Part shown: in pieces, positions 18,106-26,381 of the stretch
Numbering within the stretch: position 1 is the stretch's first letter
Layout: every line of letters starts with the position of its first letter
NCBI GenBank assembly: GCA_902773295.1
Contig: CACYDT010000074.1
Span: forward strand, 1 to 49,496
Length of the DNA stretch: 49,496 nucleotides
DNA from: an uncultured Veillonellaceae bacterium
GTDB lineage: Bacteria; Bacillota; Negativicutes; Selenomonadales; Selenomonadaceae
Reading direction: 5' to 3'
The notes under the pieces: generated by a model
What the model was told of the DNA's origin: nothing
Seen by the model: the letters and a program-made list of their open reading frames with translations, nothing else
Database searches by the model: none
Made by a program: the position numbers and the translations under genes

Positions 18106-18158
18106 AACAGGCGTTTCTCAGGAAAGATTTCCTGAGAAACGCCTGTTTCATATCTGGG
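18095..18158. repeat. Perfect 31-bp inverted repeat containing the stop codon of the upstream gene
   Basis: The arms 18095-18125 and 18128-18158 are exact reverse complements separated by GA. It lies between convergent genes and includes the last codons and TGA stop of the 17689 gene. Neither strand shows a U-tract after it, so it may act as a bidirectional, U-less terminator or a 3' mRNA barrier. Confidence 0.9.
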
Positions 18159-18163
18159 CGCGA

Positions 18164-18967
18164 TCAATACAACACGTAAACCGTGATGTCCCTGCGACCG
18201 AACTCCATGCACTCGCCATAATCTTCCATGCACAGATCGATCTTGTTCCCGATGATGGCCCCGCCTGTATCCGCAGCGAGCGCCTCACCGTAGCCCGGAA
18301 TATAAAGCCGCGTACCGAGCGGTATCACATCCGGATCCACAGCTGCTATGCCGCGCTGGGCAGGAATCCCCGAAGCCGTAAGACCCTGCGGGCTGCCATC
18401 CGTCGGCAAATAAGCCGTTGCCTCCATAATCATGGCATCAGAATAGTTCCCAATGTCGTCCACCGATGCCTCCATCAGTTCCGCGTCCCGAGATCCTGTC
18501 CCAGCCTCGGCCTCCTCCTCAATCCTGGCCGGGCGCGCCGTCAGTGTTATATCAATATTTTCATGAATTGTCGATTCCAATCCCGGAGTAACATCATATT
18601 CCTCCAGGTCATAGCCCAAATCCAGGAGAGCTTCCTCCACGGTCGGCTTGCTAGTCATAACTTCTCTTTTCTTGCCCTCGACCTCAATGGTCACGGGAAC
18701 TGCGCGATAAACTGTGATTTCCGTCTGATTGTTGACCTTCCTCAGACGATATTCATCATGATCCCCAAGGGAGATCCCCTCGTGGCGCAGGATGCGTTCC
18801 GGCGTCACTGTAGTAGTATGCGTGTCGATGATCCGCCCATCTACTTCAATCTTCACATGATAGGCATCTTTCTGCGTGAAACCTGTCGTCAGCATCATGA
18901 AAGATGCCAGCATCAGGCTGAGTACTGCTTTTCGCTTGGTGTTTCGACTAATCTTCCTTAAATTCAT
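18164..18967 (-). CDS. 3D-domain cell wall protein with DUF348 repeats (YabE/YocH-like)
   Basis: A secreted protein of 267 residues. A basic start and hydrophobic stretch (MNLRKISRNTKRKAVLSLML, continuing to about 30) are a signal peptide. Two DUF348-type ubiquitin-like modules follow (about 36-90 and 91-145). The C-terminal 3D domain (about 178-267) has ATAYLPTDG, D211 in VDPDVIPLG, and D233 and D244 in ADTGGAIIGNKIDL. These match the catalytic-aspartate region of MltA-like lytic transglycosylases. Unlike B. subtilis YabE there is no G5 domain. The ATG at 18967 has an AAGGGGG ribosome site. The tatD-yabE gene order is conserved in Firmicutes. Confidence 0.88.
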   Translation of the reverse strand: MNLRKISRNTKRKAVLSLMLASFMMLTTGFTQKDAYHVKIEVDGRIIDTHTTTVTPERILRHEGISLGDHDEYRLRKVNNQTEITVYRAVPVTIEVEGKKREVMTSKPTVEEALLDLGYDLEEYDVTPGLESTIHENIDITLTARPARIEEEAEAGTGSRDAELMEASVDDIGNYSDAMIMEATAYLPTDGSPQGLTASGIPAQRGIAAVDPDVIPLGTRLYIPGYGEALAADTGGAIIGNKIDLCMEDYGECMEFGRRDITVYVLY

Positions 18968-19003
18968 AAATACCCCCTTCTGACAATTCATGAAGCTCCT
19001 TCC

Positions 19004-19032
19004 GGCTCGATGAAACTGTGCTCATCGAAGCC
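19004..19032 (-). promoter_or_regulatory. Leader hairpin upstream of the 3D-domain gene
   Basis: A stem GGCTTCGATGA pairs with TCATCGAGCC, with one bulge, about 35 bases before the start codon. It could affect translation or mRNA stability. No match to a known riboswitch was recognised. Confidence 0.4.
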
Positions 19033-19047
19033 GTTAATCATATTCTC

Positions 19048-19139
19048 CCACTTTTATCTGAAAAAAGCCTGTAAAAGAGATGCGCCTCTCCACGAAAGCC
19101 CCTTCTTTGTCCTCTTATTACCACTTTCATCTGAAAAAA
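19048..19139 (-). repeat. Pair of 19-bp direct repeats upstream of the 3D-domain gene
   Basis: The copies at 19048-19066 and 19121-19139 differ at one base; the minus strand reads TTTTTTCAGATRAAAGTGG. They are 73 bp apart in the leader or promoter region of the wall-hydrolase gene and could be regulator sites or duplicated promoter-proximal elements. Confidence 0.55.
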
Positions 19140-19162
19140 AGGTGAAAGCGCTTGAAATCCCG

Positions 19163-19197
19163 AAAAACAAGGCCTGCCGGCAAAAATGCAGGCAGGC
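19163..19197 (-). terminator. Intrinsic terminator after tatD
   Basis: The arms GCCTGCC (19172-19178) and GGCAGGC (19191-19197), with an inner GCA/TGC pairing, are followed on the minus strand by CTTGTTTTT. This ends the metG-tatD transcript before the 3D-domain gene. Confidence 0.75.
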
Positions 19198-19223
19198 TTT
19201 TGGGAACCGAAAATCATTATTTT

Positions 19224-20024
19224 TTATTTTTTGGGAATCTCTTTATGAAAGAGCAATTTTTCATAAAGGCACTCCGCATTTTTCGTCGTCCGGGCAGCGA
19301 CTTCCTCCAGGCTCATGCCCCAGAGTTCCGCCACTTTTTCCGCCACATGGCGCACGTATGCCGGCTCATTGCGCTTCCCCCGCATGGGGACAGGCGCCAT
19401 ATAGGGGGCATCCGTCTCCAGAAGCACCATGTCCCTTGGCGCTCCCCGCATGACTTCCGGAAGTTTTGCCGCATTCTTGAAGGTCAGAGGGCCGTCCACA
19501 CCGATGAACCAGCCCATGCGGAAGACCTCCTTCGCCATTTCCGGGCTGCCGGAATAGCAATGAAGAACACCGCAAAGCCCCTTTCCCTCCTTCTTCAGAA
19601 TGGCCAGCATATCCCCATGGGCCTCCCGGTCGTGGATGCAGACAGGCAAATGGAGCTGTCTTGCTAGATCCAGCTGGCGGATAAAGATTTTCTGCTGCAG
19701 GAGGCGCTTCTCCGCGTCCTTTTCCCAATAATAATCCAGCCCGATCTCCCCAATAGCGGCCACCTTGGGATGCTCCGCCCAATCCGCCAAGCGGTCTATA
19801 TCCCGCCCCGTCATCTCAAAGGCTTCCTCCGGATGGATCCCCACCCCTGCAAAAAGCCCTTCGTGCGCCTCTGCAAGCGCCACTGCCCGCGCAGAGGAAT
19901 CCATGGTATCCCCCAGATTGATGATGCGGGTGACACCCGCCTCCCCGGCACGGGCAATGACTGCCTCCAAATCCTCTGCAAATTTCTCGTCATTCAAATG
20001 CGCATGGGTATCCACAAACTCCAT
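19224..20024 (-). CDS. tatD: TatD-family metal-dependent deoxyribonuclease
   Basis: A 266-residue TIM-barrel amidohydrolase-type nuclease with 3'-5' exonuclease activity in characterised members. Metal ligands are visible in FVDTHAHLND (residues 3-12), the EIGLDYYW strand near 95, the CIHDREAHGD region near 135, CYSGSPE near 160 and LLETDAPYMAP near 205. The start codon overlaps the metG stop (TGATG), so it is translationally coupled to metG, the usual Firmicute arrangement. Confidence 0.95.
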   Translation of the reverse strand: MEFVDTHAHLNDEKFAEDLEAVIARAGEAGVTRIINLGDTMDSSARAVALAEAHEGLFAGVGIHPEEAFEMTGRDIDRLADWAEHPKVAAIGEIGLDYYWEKDAEKRLLQQKIFIRQLDLARQLHLPVCIHDREAHGDMLAILKKEGKGLCGVLHCYSGSPEMAKEVFRMGWFIGVDGPLTFKNAAKLPEVMRGAPRDMVLLETDAPYMAPVPMRGKRNEPAYVRHVAEKVAELWGMSLEEVAARTTKNAECLYEKLLFHKEIPKK

Positions 20025-21949
20025 CAGCGCACCCTGCTTCCCACGGGCATATCCACACTCAGGAGCTTCATCCCGTCACCATGGGATGCCGCAAGCACCA
20101 TCCCATGGGAAACGATGCCGCGGATCTTCGCCGGTTTCAGATTGATGACCATGACGACATTCTTGCCGACCAAATCCTCCGGCGCATAATGCTGGGCAAT
20201 GCCCGACACAATCTCGCGCTGCTCGTCCCCGAGATCCACCGTAAGCTTCAGGAGTTTCTCCGTCTTTGGCACAGGCTCCGCCGCCAGAACCCTCACCACG
20301 CGCAAATGTATCTTGGAGAAATCCTCAATGGTGATTTCCTCATGTTCCGCCTTGCCCTGCTTCTCCTTCTTGGCAGGCTTTTCCTGCTTCACAGGCGCCG
20401 CTTCATCCTTCTCCACCTCAATGCGCGGGAAGAGCTGCTCCGGAAGGCCGACCTTCAAATCCCCCGGCGTGCCGCCCCATTCCCGGATATCCGAAAGCTG
20501 CACTTTGGAGAAGTCTTCCGAAAGGCCGAGCTGCTTCCAGATGCGCTCCGCTGTCACGGGCATGTAGGGCGAAATGAGCACGCTGATGATGCGAAGGCTC
20601 TCTGCCAGATGATACATCGTATTGGCAAGCTCCTGCTTCTTTCCCGGATCCTTCGCAAGAACCCAGGGAGCCGTCTCATCGATGTACTTGTTGGCACGGC
20701 TGACGAAAGCCCAGACCTTCTTGATGGCGCTGCTGAGCTGCATCGCCTCCATCTCTTCCTCATAAGCCTTCACCGTATCCATGGCATCCGCCTTGAGGGA
20801 TGCATCCACCGCGCTTTCTCCCGCAGGCGGAAGCAACGAACCGCCCTGGAACTTGCCGATCATGTTAAGTGTGCGATGAAGAAGATTTCCCAGGTCATTG
20901 GCAAGATCGGAATTGATGCGGGTGATGAGGGCATCCCGCGAGAAATTGCCGTCCTGCCCCAGATTGATCTCCCGGAGAAGGAAATAGCGGATGGCATCCG
21001 CACTGAATTCCTCGATCAGCGCCAAGGGATCCACCACATTGCCCTTGGATTTTGACATTTTGTCCCCGTCCACAATGAGCCATCCATGGCCATACACCTT
21101 TTTCGGCAGGGGCAGGTCCAACGCCATGAGAATGCACGGCCAAATGATGGAATGGAAGCGGACGATTTCCTTGCCCACAAGATGGACATCCGCCGGCCAG
21201 TACTTGCCGAACTTGGCTTCATCGTCAAGGAACCCGATGGGCGTGAGATAGTTCGAAAGCGCATCGAACCACACGTAGATAACATGCTTCGGATCCGTGG
21301 GCACGGGAATCCCCCAGTCAAACGACGTACGGGAAATGCAGAGATCTTCCAGCCCCTGCTTGATGAAATTGATCATCTCATTTCGACGGGATACCGGCTG
21401 GATGAATTCAGGGTTCTCCTCAATGTACGCCAGAACCTTGTCCGCATATTTCGACATCTTGAAGAAATATGCCTCCTCCGAAACCTCCTGCACCGGGCGG
21501 TGGCAATCCGGGCAGCAGCCGTTCTCGTCTAGCTGGTGCTCTGTCCAATAGCTCTCGCAGGGCGTACAGTAAAGCCCTTTGTAGGAACCCTTGTAGATGT
21601 CCCCCTTCTCGTAGATGCGGCGGAAGATTTCCTGCACAACACGCTGATGGCGCTCCTCCGTCGTACGGATGAAGTCGTCATGGGAGATATGAAGTTCCTT
21701 CCATAGGTTCCGGAAGCCCGCAACGATTTTGTCCACATACTGGATAGGAGTCACACCGGCTCCCTCTGCCGTCTGCTGGATCTTCTGCCCATGCTCGTCC
21801 GATCCGGTGAGGAAGAACACATCATAGCCCGCCAGGCGTTTGAAGCGCGCAATCGCATCCGCAATGGTCGTGCAGTAAGCATGACCGATATGCAGTTTTG
21901 CACTTGGGTAATAAATAGGTGTCGTAATGTAGAATGGTTTCTTTTCCAC
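20024..21949 (-). CDS. metG: Methionyl-tRNA synthetase
   Basis: A 641-residue class Ia synthetase that charges tRNA-Met. The HIGH motif is seen as HIGHAYCT (residues 22-29) and the KMSKS loop as DKMSKSKGN near residue 300. A zinc-knuckle-like pattern C-x2-C...C-x2-C is present (CTPCESYW, CCPDCH). After a Lys/Glu-rich linker (about 505-530), a C-terminal EMAP/Trbp111-type tRNA-binding domain completes the protein (ITIEDFSKIHLRVVRV). Translation starts at GTG (21949) with GAGGGAGG upstream. Confidence 0.97.
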   Translation of the reverse strand: MEKKPFYITTPIYYPSAKLHIGHAYCTTIADAIARFKRLAGYDVFFLTGSDEHGQKIQQTAEGAGVTPIQYVDKIVAGFRNLWKELHISHDDFIRTTEERHQRVVQEIFRRIYEKGDIYKGSYKGLYCTPCESYWTEHQLDENGCCPDCHRPVQEVSEEAYFFKMSKYADKVLAYIEENPEFIQPVSRRNEMINFIKQGLEDLCISRTSFDWGIPVPTDPKHVIYVWFDALSNYLTPIGFLDDEAKFGKYWPADVHLVGKEIVRFHSIIWPCILMALDLPLPKKVYGHGWLIVDGDKMSKSKGNVVDPLALIEEFSADAIRYFLLREINLGQDGNFSRDALITRINSDLANDLGNLLHRTLNMIGKFQGGSLLPPAGESAVDASLKADAMDTVKAYEEEMEAMQLSSAIKKVWAFVSRANKYIDETAPWVLAKDPGKKQELANTMYHLAESLRIISVLISPYMPVTAERIWKQLGLSEDFSKVQLSDIREWGGTPGDLKVGLPEQLFPRIEVEKDEAAPVKQEKPAKKEKQGKAEHEEITIEDFSKIHLRVVRVLAAEPVPKTEKLLKLTVDLGDEQREIVSGIAQHYAPEDLVGKNVVMVINLKPAKIRGIVSHGMVLAASHGDGMKLLSVDMPVGSRVR

Positions 21950-21995
21950 GAAAATATTCCTCCCTCAATCTTTTGTTTTAAGGAACTGAACGGCC

Positions 21996-22850
21996 TCAGC
22001 GATTCCCCAAAAGAATCGCATAAACCTCCCTGCGGCTGATGCCGAGTTTTTTTGCTGTCTCCCGCATGGCCTCCTTCCGGTCCATGCCCTGCGCAAGAAA
22101 TGCTTCATACAGTTCCATCGGATTTTCCGGCGCATGTTCCAATGCTTCCCCTGCGCCTTCCACCACGATGACGAATTCGCCCCGCGGCTCATTTTCTGCG
22201 TAATATGCCAAATGTTCTGCCAGGGTTCCCCTTCGGAACTCCTCGAACTTCTTGGTCAGCTCCCGGCAGACGGCCGCCTTCCTCCATTCCCCCAAGAAGG
22301 CTGCCATCTCCTTCAGCGTCGCTTTGAGATGATGGGGCGCCTCATAAAAGATGAGAGTTTCCTCATGCCCCTTCACCTTTTCCAGGAGCTCGCGCTGTTT
22401 CTTCGCCGTTCTGGGAAGGAATCCGGCGAAGGTGAATCTTGTGGTATCCAGTCCGGAACAAATCAGCGCGGAAAGCGCCGCATTCGCTCCGGGGAGCGGC
22501 GCGACTTCAATCCCCGCCTCAATGGCAAGTCCCGCCAGATGGCTGCCCGGATCGCAGATTCCCGGCATCCCTGCATCGCTCACACAGACGAGATCCTTGC
22601 CGGAAAGCATATAGTCCACGAGCTCCGGTCCCTTCGTGAGCTTGTTGTGCTCGTGATAGCTCACAAGCCTTGTATGAATATCGAAATGCGCCAGAAGCTG
22701 CCGCGTGTGGCGCGTATCCTCTGCCGCAATGAGATCGGCCTCCGACATGATGCGGACAGCCCGATAGGTCATATCTTCCAGGTTTCCAATAGGTGTTGCC
22801 GCAAGATACAGCACACCGGGCACCCGCCCGCAATCGTCCCTCTCATCCAT
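21996..22850 (-). CDS. rsmI: 16S rRNA 2'-O-ribose C1402 methyltransferase
   Basis: A 284-residue tetrapyrrole-methylase-fold enzyme that methylates C1402 in the decoding centre. The family start GVLYLAATPIGNLEDMTYRA is at about residues 11-30, with VSDAGMPGICDPG near 90 and ALICSGLDTTRFTFAGFLPR near 125. The C-terminal tail DRKEAMRETAKKLGISRREVY is typical. The ATG at 22850 overlaps the preceding methyltransferase stop by eight bases. Confidence 0.95.
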   Translation of the reverse strand: MDERDDCGRVPGVLYLAATPIGNLEDMTYRAVRIMSEADLIAAEDTRHTRQLLAHFDIHTRLVSYHEHNKLTKGPELVDYMLSGKDLVCVSDAGMPGICDPGSHLAGLAIEAGIEVAPLPGANAALSALICSGLDTTRFTFAGFLPRTAKKQRELLEKVKGHEETLIFYEAPHHLKATLKEMAAFLGEWRKAAVCRELTKKFEEFRRGTLAEHLAYYAENEPRGEFVIVVEGAGEALEHAPENPMELYEAFLAQGMDRKEAMRETAKKLGISRREVYAILLGNR

Positions 22851-23577
22851 AGATCTGCAAAATCTCCTCCGTATACCTGCCATCTTCCTCATGCACAACG
22901 AGAGGCGGCAAGACCCTGAGGCCTCCCGGCGCCGCACCGGCCACGGCCTCCAGCAGCACCATGTTCGGTGCCTTTCCCTGCTTGGGCTGAATCATCCGCA
23001 GGCGCTTTGCCTCCATCTGATGGTCATGAAGCGCCACCAGGATTTCTCCCAGGCGCTCCGGCAAATGCACCATGGCAAACGTTCCCCGAAAGCGCAAAGC
23101 ATATCGGGCGGAAGAGACAACATCCTCCAGCGTCGCCGTAAGCTCATGCCTAGCACAGGCCACGCCATCCCGTGCGCTGATCCTGCCTTCTGCTGCCGGC
23201 CGGTAAGGCGGGTTGGCCACCACCACATCAAAGCTTTCTGCCGCATAGATCTCCCGGATCCTCCGAAAATCCCCCTCACGCACAGCAACCTTATCCTCCA
23301 GCCCGTTGAGCCGCACGTTGCGCCTCGCCAGGCTCGCCGTCACCGGATTCAACTCGATGGCATCCACATGAGCCACCTCATCGGCAATGATGAGGGGAAT
23401 GACTCCCGTCCCCGTTCCAAGATCCAGCACCCTTTGCTTCCTCTTCCAGCGCGGAAAATGCGCGAGCAGCACGGCATCCATGGAAAAGCAGAATTCCCTC
23501 GTATCCTGGATGATGTGCCGCCCGCTCCGCATGAGGTCATCTACACGTTCAAATGCGCCCATGCTCTTTCGGTTCAT
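22843..23577 (-). CDS. tRNA1(Val) A37 N6-methyltransferase-like protein (TrmN6/YabB family)
   Basis: A 244-residue class I SAM-dependent methyltransferase. The SAM-binding motif is VLDLGTGTGVIPL near residue 50, and the N6-adenine-type catalytic motif NPPY lies near 122 (VVVANPPYRP). Family members methylate N6 of A37 in tRNA-Val. The start overlaps the ricT stop (ATGA), and rsmI follows with an eight-base overlap, the conserved yabB-rsmI arrangement. Confidence 0.9.
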   Translation of the reverse strand: MNRKSMGAFERVDDLMRSGRHIIQDTREFCFSMDAVLLAHFPRWKRKQRVLDLGTGTGVIPLIIADEVAHVDAIELNPVTASLARRNVRLNGLEDKVAVREGDFRRIREIYAAESFDVVVANPPYRPAAEGRISARDGVACARHELTATLEDVVSSARYALRFRGTFAMVHLPERLGEILVALHDHQMEAKRLRMIQPKQGKAPNMVLLEAVAGAAPGGLRVLPPLVVHEEDGRYTEEILQIYG

Positions 23578-24827
23578 TCGGTGCCCTTCGCGCCGTCTGC
23601 TCCCGCACCGGCAAACGGCGTGCCATAGCCGCCATGCGTATTCGCCGCATCATTCCCGGCATTGCGGCGCCCATCCCGCTGGTTCCTGGAACGCCTGTCC
23701 CGGCTGCGGCCGCCTGATTCCCGATTCTCTTTGTACCCATTGCGACGGTTCTTCGAATCGCGGCCGCGGGCATTCTCTTTTCCCTCCCGAGAGTCTTTCC
23801 CGTCATGCCGCTCCCTGGATTCTTGTCTCTCCTTGTTGCGCGGCTCACGGGCTTCCTTGCGGTTCTTGCCACGGGTACGATCGTTCCGGTTGCTGCGGCG
23901 ATGGGCGCCGCCTTCTCCGGATGGCTGGAAGTCTCTTCCCTGCCTTCCGCTGCCCTGCGCCTCATCTTCCTGCGTCATGGATGCTGCTGCGGCCTGGAGC
24001 GTCTCGCTTTCCTCATCCTTCTCGATGATGTCCTCCCAGGAAGCCACAATCGTCTTGTTATCATCCAGCAGAATCGTTGCCGTGCGCCGCTGCTCATTGA
24101 CAGAAATGACCTTCCCTTCCCCCTCCACGGAAACCACGCGTGCGCCCTGCTTCGGTTCCTGCACAGTAACCCGCCTGTGGCACTCACTTTCATAATAATC
24201 ATTCTCATATTTCAGGCAACACATGAGACGCCCGCAGATCCCGGAGATTTTCGTCGGATTGAGGGACAGGTTCTGTTCCTTCGCCATCCGGATGGACACC
24301 GGCTCAAAATCCCCCAGAAAAGTCGCACAACAAAGGGGGCGCCCGCAGCATCCGATCCCCCCCATGAGTTTCGCCTCATCCCGAACGCCAATCTGCCTGA
24401 GCTCGATGCGCGTGCGAAAAACAGCGGCCAGGTCTTTCACCAATTCCCTGAAATCAATGCGCCCATCCGCCGTAAAATAAAATACGATTTTGTTCAGGTC
24501 GAAGGTATACTCCACATCCACCAGTTTCATGGGAAGGCCGCGATCTGCAATCTTCCTCTCACAGACAACAAAGGCCTCCTTCTCCCGTTCCTTGTTCGTC
24601 ACCACGCGCTCCCTATCTGCTTCCGATGCCTTCCGCTGGATCACCTTGAGCGGAGAGACGACGTCACCATCCTCCATATCCCGCGGACCGACGACAATGC
24701 TCCCATATTCGACGCCCCGTGAAGTCTCTACGATGACGTCATCGCCCTTCTGCACTTCCAGCCTTCCCGGGCTGAAATAATAGATTTTCCCCGCTTTCTT
24801 GAAGCGGACACCGATTACTGTCTGCAA
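23574..24827 (-). CDS. ricT: RicT (YaaT/PSP1-domain) regulator with a long charged C-terminal tail
   Basis: 417 residues. The first ~270 are a canonical PSP1 domain with the cysteine-rich block GGIGCCGRPLCCATFL (about 159-174) and SGICGRLMCCLKYEND (about 202-217). In B. subtilis RicT those cysteines hold 4Fe-4S clusters in the RicA-RicF-RicT complex, which aids RNase Y-dependent mRNA maturation. From about residue 285 to the end lies an unusual tail of about 130 residues, very rich in Arg, Asp, Glu, Asn and Gly. It includes RGKNRKEAREPRNKERQESR and resembles disordered RNA-binding tails; B. subtilis RicT lacks it. The likely start is TTG (24827) behind GGGGG. Confidence 0.92.
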   Translation of the reverse strand: MQTVIGVRFKKAGKIYYFSPGRLEVQKGDDVIVETSRGVEYGSIVVGPRDMEDGDVVSPLKVIQRKASEADRERVVTNKEREKEAFVVCERKIADRGLPMKLVDVEYTFDLNKIVFYFTADGRIDFRELVKDLAAVFRTRIELRQIGVRDEAKLMGGIGCCGRPLCCATFLGDFEPVSIRMAKEQNLSLNPTKISGICGRLMCCLKYENDYYESECHRRVTVQEPKQGARVVSVEGEGKVISVNEQRRTATILLDDNKTIVASWEDIIEKDEESETLQAAAASMTQEDEAQGSGRQGRDFQPSGEGGAHRRSNRNDRTRGKNRKEAREPRNKERQESRERHDGKDSREGKENARGRDSKNRRNGYKENRESGGRSRDRRSRNQRDGRRNAGNDAANTHGGYGTPFAGAGADGAKGTE

Positions 24828-24849
24828 AAAAATTTCCCCCGTATATCTG

Positions 24850-25860
24850 TCATGGACAAGAGCCGCCGCAATCCATGAACCGTATCAAAAAGCCTTCCAT
24901 GAAGAGCCGCAAGCTCACATTCGCCTGCAGGCGGCGCTGGGCATCCTTCACCAGGCGCAACATGGCAAAAATCCTCGCCTCGCTGAACTTCGGGAGCATA
25001 TCCAGGAGCCTCGGGCGCACAGCCTGATAATAGATGAGGTTGCTCCCCCCGTCTCCGTAAAGCACCAGCATGTCCCGAAGCAGCAGATTGAGATACAGGA
25101 ACCATTCCGAAATCTCATCCCTGCCCATATCTCCCATGGATTTCCCCCGAAGCCACAGATCGTCCATCGTCATGCTCCCGAGTTTTTCCAGGAACTCTTC
25201 CGCATCCTTCCGAAGTTCCATGCCCCGGCTCCCCTGCAACATGCAGGCTCGTTCCATACTGCCATCGGAAAAGATCGCAAGTTCCCCCGCCTCTTCCCCG
25301 GAGACTCCCTGCTGAACGAGCAAGCTCGCCATGCCTTCCGCGGGAAGCATCCCGAACCTCATCGGCATGCATCTGGAAACAATGGTATCCAGAAGAGAAC
25401 TGCGGGCGCTCGTGACAAGAAAAAAAGTCACCTGCCCCAACGGTTCTTCCAATGTCTTCAGGAGGCTGTTCTCCGCTGCCTCATTCATAAGCCCCGCTTC
25501 ATCAATGAGCACAACACGTCTTTCGGAAAGGATTGGCAATCGTGCCACGGCGCTTTGCATTTCCCTGATCTGTTCAATGCGAATCACCTTTGCGGCCTTT
25601 CCCCTCGCCTCCGCATGGATTTCATAATAATCCGGATGGGAATTCCCCGAAAATGCCTTGCAGGAAGGACATACCCCGCAAGGCTCATCCCCGCGCCCGC
25701 ACAGCAAAGCCGCGGCCAGCACACGGGCAATGCGGCGCTTGCCGACTCCCGCAGGCCCAGAAAAAAGCACGGCATGAGGAAAGCGCCCCTCCCTTGCCAA
25801 CGCCCTCAGCTGCGAAATATTCTCCTCGTGGCCGATCAGGCCATCCCAGCCAATCCCCAT
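24850..25860 (-). CDS. holB: DNA polymerase III subunit delta'
   Basis: A 336-residue clamp-loader subunit. The P-loop is GPAGVGKRRIA (about residues 36-46) and a zinc-binding cluster follows (CGRGDEPCGVCPSC). The Walker B region is VVLIDEAGLMNEAAEN and sensor 1 is TFFLVTSARSS. It forms the loader with DnaX and HolA to place the sliding clamp. The ATG overlaps the yaaR stop (TGATG). Confidence 0.93.
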   Translation of the reverse strand: MGIGWDGLIGHEENISQLRALAREGRFPHAVLFSGPAGVGKRRIARVLAAALLCGRGDEPCGVCPSCKAFSGNSHPDYYEIHAEARGKAAKVIRIEQIREMQSAVARLPILSERRVVLIDEAGLMNEAAENSLLKTLEEPLGQVTFFLVTSARSSLLDTIVSRCMPMRFGMLPAEGMASLLVQQGVSGEEAGELAIFSDGSMERACMLQGSRGMELRKDAEEFLEKLGSMTMDDLWLRGKSMGDMGRDEISEWFLYLNLLLRDMLVLYGDGGSNLIYYQAVRPRLLDMLPKFSEARIFAMLRLVKDAQRRLQANVSLRLFMEGFLIRFMDCGGSCP

Positions 25861-26312
25861 CACAAATAGAGATCCAGGAGCATACCTCGGATGGCATCAT
25901 GGCTGGCCAGGATGTCCAAGCGCTTCGCCTGGCCCAAGCGGATCCTCTCCGCCATCTCCTCCAGCTTCTTGTCAATCTTCCGCACCGTCGTATAAGCCTT
26001 CTGGCGCCCCATGCGATCCCATCCCGTCTTGGTAAGCATCTCATACATATGGGATACCGCTTCGCCCACGAAATTCTTGATCAACGTCCGGTATTCCTTG
26101 AGCTCGTCATAGGTCGGAGTAACGGAAAGCTTCGCCCCCTGCGCATCAATTTGGCGCATGAGCTTATTCAAATGCTCCTCGGTAATTTCCCCATCCTGAT
26201 TGTAGAGCTCCATGGAAAACTCCGTGCCCACGTCCTCCACTTTCCCGCCAGTATCGCGAAGTCTCAGGATCGCGGGCGTCTGCCCCGTAAAATGATTGAT
26301 CTTCACTGCCAT
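25860..26312 (-). CDS. YaaR/DUF327-family protein
   Basis: A 150-residue, mostly helical protein of the YaaR family, whose function is not established. Conserved stretches are LYNQDGEITEEHLNKLMRQIDAQGAKLS and YRTLIKNFVGEAVSHMYEM. The ATG at 26312 follows CAGGGTGA; the frame extends 10 codons further, to an ATG with no ribosome site. It is the first gene of the yaaR-holB-ricT run and has a promoter just upstream. Confidence 0.85.
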   Translation of the reverse strand: MAVKINHFTGQTPAILRLRDTGGKVEDVGTEFSMELYNQDGEITEEHLNKLMRQIDAQGAKLSVTPTYDELKEYRTLIKNFVGEAVSHMYEMLTKTGWDRMGRQKAYTTVRKIDKKLEEMAERIRLGQAKRLDILASHDAIRGMLLDLYL

Positions 26313-26352
26313 TTCTGTCACCCTGCTTTCAGGCAAAATCATAGATATTATC

Positions 26353-26381
26353 AGTATAACTCACTTGTTCAAGTTTTTCCA
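26353..26381 (-). promoter_or_regulatory. Putative promoter of the yaaR-holB-ricT operon with a spacer palindrome
   Basis: On the minus strand TGGAAA (26376-26381) and TATACT (26353-26358) are 17 bp apart. The spacer contains the palindrome ACTTG-AA-CAAGT (26363-26374), a good position for a repressor site. The element overlaps the 3' end of ubiX. Confidence 0.5.

Noticed and set aside
19048-19139. CRISPR-like repeat pair
   Set aside because: Only two copies of 19 bp with an unusual spacing and no cas genes.
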